Shown here piece by piece: positions 47,401-56,400 of a stretch of 64,000 nt of DNA. The position numbers and the translations under genes were made by a program. The DNA lies in NCBI GenBank assembly GCA_012934845.2, contig WNNJ02001723.1, positions 62,001 to 126,000 on the forward strand, written 5' to 3'. The stretch is from Pomphorhynchus laevis (taxonomy: Eukaryota > Acanthocephala > Palaeacanthocephala > Echinorhynchida > Pomphorhynchidae). The first letter of the stretch is position 1. The number at the start of each line of letters is the position of its first letter. Under the pieces are notes generated by a model, which saw nothing but the letters and a program-made list of their open reading frames with translations, searched no databases and was not told where the DNA came from.

Positions 47401-50400
47401 CGATTGCCGATAAATCGAAACTCATTCGATTTCGAAAGCGGTTTAGTTAGAGATCTTATGCGACGATCAATTGGATCATTACCGGGTATAATTACTGTTT
47501 TATTAAGCATTAAATTAATTTGCATCATTTATTTTTTTAAATTAAGAGGGTTTATTCAAAAGTATCCAAAATTTGAAACAATGTAACGCTGTGTTCATTA
47601 TTTTCTTAAATTTAGTATATTGCTACGTATTTTTTAAGCGAACCTCTCTTCTATTAATTATAATTAGATTAATATCATGATAAGGATATAACTGGGAATT
47701 TTTGCGACACGGGTGTTATCATAAAAGATTTTAAATTATCTAATTTTAAATGTATTATTAATTTATATTCAATTTTATTTGATTTTAATTTAATTTAGTT
47801 AGTGTTCATCATAATCAGCTAATTCCTATTTTGCAGATATTGTATTCGATAAAATTTATAACATCCATTTTGATTTTTAAAACAAAATATCAAAACTCAC
47901 TAATTTGATTTCAAAATTATTTTGATTTCAGAATAAAAATATTTTCTTTAATGAAGTTTTGTAAACGAGATTAATTTTATATTGGGTAATTCGCAATTTT
48001 GAATTCATTTGTTCTCACGCAAAATAAAATGTTTAAGTTAATTTCTAAACTCAAAAGATTCGATTCACAAACGTATTTATTATCGTTGTTTTTAATTTGT
48101 TATTTTATTTAATATTTTAGAAATATCTTTAACTCCTCAATTTATCATTCTGATATGCGAATCATAATTGAATAATTTGAGTATTCTTTAATAATTTGAA
48201 TAATCGCAAAGGATTATATCACGTAAATATTAAATGTTTTACAGAGACGAGTGAATTGTCATCTTTCACTGCTGCTGCTAATATGTCTCTACAGCCAAAC
48301 GAGGAAAAGGTTAACTTTCCTGAAATTGATAGTCTAGATGAAATTACAAATACCGAATTTTCCGAGTTGAATATTTTTGCTGCTGATTGCATTGATGACG
48401 ATTCAAGGTAGCATTTAGTTAACTAATGAATAAAATCTACAGTTTTCAATTTTAGAAACAGCGACAAATTCGAACGAAAAAAGGTAAATTTGTAGAGATG
48501 TTATTGGTGCATTCTAAAAAAATTATTGATTTGTTTATTTTTTTAATAAATCATTCATTATATAATGTATAATAATTATAATAATGTTTAATGTATAATT
48601 TATAATAATTAATATTAACACGATAATTATTAATATAAATTCTAAAAACAATTAATAATTATTAATTTGTAAATATAATTAATTATTTTAATTAGATTAG
48701 ATTTAATTATTATTTAAGTAATAATTAATTAAATAATTAATTTTTTTAATTTATTATTTAGTTATAATAATTATTTTATAAAAAAGAATTTGATAATATG
48801 TTTTGATAACAAAATGAAAATAAATAGATAAGTGATTGTATAATAAAATATTCTCTAATAAATTTCAAAATTCTATTGCAAAGTTCTATTTCGTTCACTA
48901 ATGATCTGCTAAAATTTAAAATTTGTATACGGCTGCATAATCGGTGCCTACCACGAAATAATGCCGAATATTTAAACTTTTTAATATTTAAACTTTATTT
49001 TTTTTTATTATTTAATATTTATTTGTTATGTGCAAGTATTGCCTTTATAGGATATCTTTATTTAATGTCAGCGTAAACGCAAATTTTACAATTTCGTGTT
49101 CAATCACTAATGTATAGCTTCACTACTTCGCTACTCTTTGCTGCAAAATTTTAAATGTCCAGTTTTGTTTTTAATATTTAAATAATAACAAATAACTTTT
49201 TGAAATAGTTTTATAATTTAAATAATTAGTAATATTAAAAAATATAAAAAACGTTTATTTTTATAAAAAATATACTGTAAAAATAAATTTTGTTTGTATT
49301 TTCTAAAATTTAGTTTGTATTTTTCAAAAGTAAACCGAGTAGATTTTAACCGACTCTTTTATAAAATTGTTTTGCGTTTTACCGATAATCATACAAACAC
49401 CAAACATTTTAATTTTCGAATTTCAAATATTTAAAATCATGTGTCTCGTTTATTTTTATTAGAAAGGTAGTATTTTTATTTTTGTTTTGTAAATGTCATT
49501 GCATAATGAACTAATAAAATGAATTAATAAATCTTTGGTAAAATAAAATACTTTAAATAAAATAAAATACTTTTGTTTTATTAAATCTTTAATAAAATAC
49601 ATTACATAACCGAATTACTGTAAACTGAATTAAAATATGCAAAACTGCCTTTCGGCAGTTTATATCCTCGATGATATATGTATATTATTAATGACACCAT
49701 TAATAAAACGTCATCAATCTCACCTTATCAATAACGCGTCGTTAATCGCACTTAATTCTTGTTCTCTTATTTAATTTTCACTTTCTCATCATCATTTTGC
49801 TCGTTATCTTTATCTTAATATCTCAATCAATCTATCACAAATGGATTAAATTATGCTCGTTCAAGTTACGCAATTCGTTCGCCATACTTTTGAATTTTCT
49901 GGAATTCGTGATAGCAAAAGGGGTTCGACTCTGTGTTTCTTTAGTAAGACGGTGCCAAGTGACTAAATGTACAAATGTCTACAAGGGACCGCACCGTGCT
50001 ATTTTCAAAAAGGCTATGACATGCAACATCAGATATCGCTTCTCTATTACGAGAGTTAGATCTGCTTTCGAATTCAAGTCCTTCGTGAACTGGTTATAAC
50101 ACAGGCATCATTATTACCATATTACATACCCCCATCAATCTCACTTGCCAATAGATCTCTATTCATATTCTGTCGAATTGACGGTATGCCTAAAGTCTGG
50201 CAAGCAATTGATTGACTTATCGTAAAATAGTCTCCACGGATGCATTTCGATGATATTAAATTGGCAACCAGTTATAGTGTATAGCTAAATAGTCATGAAA
50301 CTCTTGTTTTGTTAAGTACAATTTAAGTGCTTGCAGTCGTCTCGAAACGAGCCAATTTGTTGACCCCTTATCAGAAGCATACTTAACCAAACTCTCCATT

Positions 50401-53400
50401 GTATTACCATTATTAGTTATACGATTCATATACAATCTATAACCTGCCGCTTTTTCAATACCAAAACACTATTAGTTCCATCTGCTTTAAATCTATCTTG
50501 CTTCATGTTAACGTACTTAATAATTGCTCGCACAGTGCGATATACCTCTTATGTTATTTGTTAAATAATTCACATGGGTTCTTTTATACCCATTCCTCCC
50601 GGACACAAAAGCAAGCATATGTTCATTTGGTAGTTTTGTTAAATGATCCTTCCCGCTTATTTCGGGTATGAACTTTTTATATATAAAAACCCTCAATCCT
50701 GCATAATGCCAACTATCATATTGCACGTTCTTTGCAAATGAGTCTGCTCGAACTGAATGGCTTGCGTCATCCCAGTGAACATCACATGAGGATCTATACT
50801 TGCAACTGTCAGCAGGCGAGTTTACCTGTGCAGTAATTTCTTTCTACATGAGAGACGACAAAGGTGGAAAAAGTACACATATATTCTGGTCTGTCTCGAA
50901 TAATTGACGAACCGGGTTGACATCTACCTCTATCCCGCATTTTTGACATGCGCGCTGTTGCACACAATTCGATATTTTCTGTAGATCGCGACTAATACGT
51001 CTTTCGAGTACTTTACACACAATCCGTCTACAAACATCATCAACCTCAATTGGACGAATCCCAGGAAGTATGTCGATTGCTCTCATTCGGCTGGCGTTGA
51101 AAGCTGTTAATGATCATTTTTCAAGAACGTTAGATGATATTAATGTTGCAAACTATGCAAGACTAGTTGCTAGACGTGCAGAAGATGCCGGAATGAAACT
51201 ACATGTCTTGCCAGTTCCTTACATCAACACCGGATGGACCCACCGTTCCTTTCGTCATGCGAGATGCAGTTACAATGTATGATGCACAAATGTTTTGAAA
51301 TTCGATGCGATTAATTTTAACGCAGAGCGGAAGTGATCCGTTTAGAATCGAATCTACTCGAGCCTCCTTACCTTTTGAATGCAAGTCTATGAATTTCTAC
51401 TTCATTGAACCAATTTCGTACGTATCTTAGGGGAATACGTTTTGTGCTCTCTGCCTACCTGTTCGATCGATCACATTGCGGCGCGTGTTTTGATGATAAA
51501 AATGATAATGATATATTATAATAATATAATAATGATAATATAGATCATATAATAAGATAATATATATAGATAATATAGATATAATGACTTATATCTATAA
51601 GTCATTATATCTGTTCTCTTATTTAATAAGAGAACAGATAATTATATAATAATTTAACATAGTAATTTTACATAATAATTTAACATTATTATGTTTTCTT
51701 ATTTAATTTTCATTTTTTCTAGTTATCTTTTAATCAATTTTTTCGTTTACTGTTTTAGTTGACAATTTCAAAAACGAAACAGGATAAAAGTTTTGGGTTC
51801 ACACTTACTTGTCGATGCAATGTTTTTCGTAATGTGAGTAACTTCTATAACTTTGTATTTTCAAACATTTTGTCTTTCAAAGGAAGTATTTATTACTAAT
51901 GTGGCCCCTAATCTTCGAGACAAGTTAATGGTCGGAGATGAAGTGGTTGAGGTACACTTGCTAGAGTTGTTTATTAAAAAATGCAGCTTTCAAATACCTT
52001 ATAAGTTAGACGGTCTGATGGTATCTACGATGACTGAAGCGGATCTTACAAATTACATTATAATTAAACAGAGCAGCCAATCAGTGATTGAGATTACAAT
52101 TCGTCGTGAGAGCGATAGAATAATAAAACCATGTATTCAATCCAAAGATACTGCAAATGTGCTTGAGCAATTCGGCAATTCTACTTATCCTATCATTGTA
52201 TGTTCTTTTCGAACTTTATGAGTTTTATTTAAAATACTAGATTCAAAATTCCTAATTCACTTCTCATTCGTATACATTATTGTCATATGATGTCATATGT
52301 GATGAATACCAGCATCTTATCATTTTATTTTAGTAAAAAATGAAATGAAATATTTGTTTTCATATTTTGGTATTAAAATTTTTTAATATTTGATATTTAA
52401 TATTTAATAATTTTTACGCCTTTCTATAATTTGACTATTATATTTGTCTTTTCGTAAAATTTAAAGTTTTTAATTTTTTTAGTTTTTTTTTGTTTATGCT
52501 TTTCTTAAATAGTTATTTTTTTATTTCCGAGCTTTGTTTCAAACTTTACGTGTTTTGCTTTAAACTGGATGGGATTTTATTTTCTAAAATCATATTAAAA
52601 TTCTGTAAACATCTAAATGACATGGTTTGTCATTTTTGTGGGCTAACCCAGACTTAAGAATCATAAATTACTAATTCTAATTTTTTAATAACGTGTCATA
52701 ATGTTATCTTCATTTAAATTTAAATAAATAGACTTACAATTAAATAAATAGACTTTAAATTAATCTTAATTATTGTAAGTTACCGATGTTCTGATAAATA
52801 AATTCTTTTTTATACCAAAACCCGCTATTGGTGTTTAGCTCAGAGCACTAGTTGAGTTAAAAATTTTGTAAATAAATGTCTAACTTTAAATGAAAACTAA
52901 AATTAAAATTATTTTATAAATACAGAATATCGAAAACAAAATGTTTTTTATCTAATATATTATATTACATTTGGGTTAACTTGTATGTTTATGGAATTTA
53001 AGGTGTATTGACAGTTGCGTTGTAATTCCTCTTTGTTAAATAAGAAAGCTGAAATGAAGAACCTATAATTATTTTTATCAAAATAACTGTTTTATTTGGC
53101 ATGCATCTACAGATCAATGCATTCGATACATTTAACATTCGATTAACAGACCACTGCTTATACACATACTTGTTATGTGTATAACATCACAAGTATCCTA
53201 AAGTTTGTGTTAAAAAGGAAACTATCTTGTCTCACGAAAGTTTAAAAAATCCCTAAAAACATGTGTTGTGCAAATGATTTTTTCTTTTGAGCACAATTTT
53301 CTTCCGGACCCACTAGCGTGTAACCGTTTTACGTGTTTATTATTTAATTATTTATTATTTTATAATAATTAATTATTAATTTATGATTATTAATTATAAT

Positions 53401-56400
53401 AATGATTATAATTATTTTATAATCACCTTATTATTTAACAACGTCATTATATCTTGATATTTTTATATCTTGTTATATATTATATAACTTGATATTATTT
53501 GGATGATATCCGCATCATGATCTTTATCAAGATGTTTATTTCAAATTTCTATCAATTTAATTTATATCAGTTGAAAGTATAATGAAGCAATTTCGTTTAA
53601 TTTTAATTAAAACGGTACAAATTTACACTAATTTGTCAGTATTTATTTTCTCGATGATTTTCACACAAATAGTGAAAATGGCTATGGCTTTTTGAAAGTC
53701 ATAACGAATTAATAACAGCAACATAACCATAATCAATTTTGTATTAATTGCTTTGAACTCTTGTAATTGATTTTATAAATATTAAAATTATATTAATTAA
53801 TCTAATGAATTATAATGCCGATTTTGGGGAAATTATTATTCCCCAAAATTGACTTCTCCAAGTCGATTAAATCACGATGTGACAAGCATGTTTATTTACT
53901 TCAGCTCCATTATTAGCATATATCATATTTAGTTTATAGACATATTTAGTATATCTATAAATATTCTGAATTAGTCTAAATTAATTATATATTGTAACTA
54001 AGACACTTATTTAAAAATTTTGTTGTTTTGTCTAAGTTACAACGTTGGCACAATTATGCAAACAGATAAAACAATTTATCCATCTTTAATTTGTATAAAT
54101 TAAGTCAAAAACATAAAGTAATTTGTAAATTGATTTTGATTTATCCAGGAGATTAATATCTGCAAAGAATCAGATGATGCACCCCTCGGTCTTAGTATTG
54201 TAGGTGGAGTTGAACAGCCATGCTTTCCATTTGATGAACAGTGTCGTGGTATTTTCATATTCAAGGTATTGTTTTTATTATTTCAATAAATTTGAAAAGA
54301 TTATTGTGGTTTTTCAAGTTAAATATTTGGTGAGCAAGCGTTTTTATTTAGCAATGTTGCTTTGACTTGTCTGAAAGTCGGGCTCTATTTGCAAATTGCA
54401 GTAATTTATATTATAACTTCTGACCACACATTATAGTCTGTGAACACAGGAAACACATTATAGTCTGTGAACACAATAAGTTGTGGGTACACACCTTTAT
54501 TTGATTCAAATGAATTACACAGACTTTACCGAGGCAGTAAATAATGAGAAAATACATTGCCTTTTGCTAAGTAGAAGTTGATTATTCTTCAGCTTTTGTT
54601 TACTCATGAAAATCACACTTTTTACGTATTAAGCTTTAATGTAACTTATACACTTATTTTTATTTTTTTTGTCTTGTTTTTTAGATTTTGTTTTTTGAGT
54701 ACAATTTTTTCGGTCTAGCGGGTAACCGTATGTAAAAGAATTTACATATCGGATTTTACGTATGCAAAAGAAATAAATTTAAATCAATTTAAAATATTTG
54801 ATAAATGATATTTAAGTTTCGATTCGCAAATTTGCCTTTATATAAAGCTAATATTAATATTGTATTTGCCAAACGTTTCCAAATAAATAATTCAAATTAA
54901 ATCAGCTAACTGAGTCTACGTATTGTTATATAATTATAAAATAAACAAAACATAATAATGCTAAATCAAAATTTAATAATTAAATAATAAAATTAATAAT
55001 TGTTTTTAGATTTTCTATAATTTAAATCAAGTTAAAAAAAATAAAATAAAAAATAAAATTTAAAATAAACGTCATTTTTATGAATTGAGTAATAAATAAC
55101 AGACGTTGTATCAGAATAAGAATTAGAGGTCATCAGGAGGAACTGCTATGCTATCTGGTAAAGCGTTATTTTTGAGAAATTAATTTGCTCGTAAATTAAT
55201 TATACTTTTATATTATTACAAGAAGGCTAGGAAACGGGAATATTTATTTGATTAGAAAAATCTAATATTTTGATGGCACTACGGCACGTCATCTTCGGGG
55301 TTGTAATAAATAATAAACTACTCACAACCCTGAAGATGACGTGCCGTAGTGCCGTCGAAATATTGGATTTTTGTAATCAAATAAATATTCCTGTTTCCTC
55401 ACCTTCTTGCAATAATTCAAATAGGAAACGAATTTTCTCTTTAATATTATATATTTAATTAAAAATACAGTATAAATACAATATAAATTAAATACTATTT
55501 TGTTAAACCTTATGTTTTAGCCTTTATTGATTTTTAATAGGTACATGCTAATGGTGTAGCAGACAAAGCTGGTATCAAAGTTGGTGACCGAATACTTATG
55601 GTAAACGGTTTATATTAATTTTATTGATATAAAATTGATATATTGTATCATTTCAGCGAAATAATATTTTTGTGATATTTCAATTTATTTTCGAAATAGG
55701 CAAATGGTGAAGACATTTCGAATGCTACACACAACACCGCTGTTACAAAACTTACACAACGTTCTAAAGTTCTTTCACTTTTAATAAGACGGGATACATG
55801 TCCAAGGGATCTACAGGTACATTGTGAACTCTTTAATTTATAGCTTTATTGTTTTGTTAGGAAATCGTTATTGATAGAGGCGTACCTGGATTACCACTAG
55901 GAATGAAACTAAACGGAGGTCTTAATGGAAAGAGAGTCAATCGTGAAAACCTAAATGATACAGGCATATTCATTACTGAAGTAAATTTACAAATTGACTT
56001 AACCTTTGCTCATATCACAATTTTGACAAAACCTTTAGACACTGTAAAAATGTATAGTTTTCTAATCGAAATAAATAAATAAATATATATATATATATAT
56101 CAACATATATTTGTACAGCAAAATAATTTCAACTCTAGATTATCCTTCTCATATGTTTTTGGTTAGCAATAATTACCCACATATATTTGCGGATAATTTT
56201 TATATTACCTTCAAATGGATCTTACACCGCTGAAATAGCAGTTAGCTGTTAGCACCGCTGAAATAATTCCAGTTTATCGTGATCTCTCAAAAAATATGTT
56301 TTCTTAATGAAATTCAAATCGAAATGCAATCACAAGTGCAGCCACAAGCTGCACTTCAAAATGTTATGGTGTGCTTTTTTGTTTCAAAAATGTATGTGAT

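Noticed and set aside
49797-50099. 100-codon ORF in scrib intron 16 as a gene
   Set aside because: No recognisable motif, AT-rich flanks and no splice evidence.
55270-55458. 62-codon ORF in scrib intron 19
   Set aside because: It lies within the Penelope-like palindrome and has no relation to known proteins.
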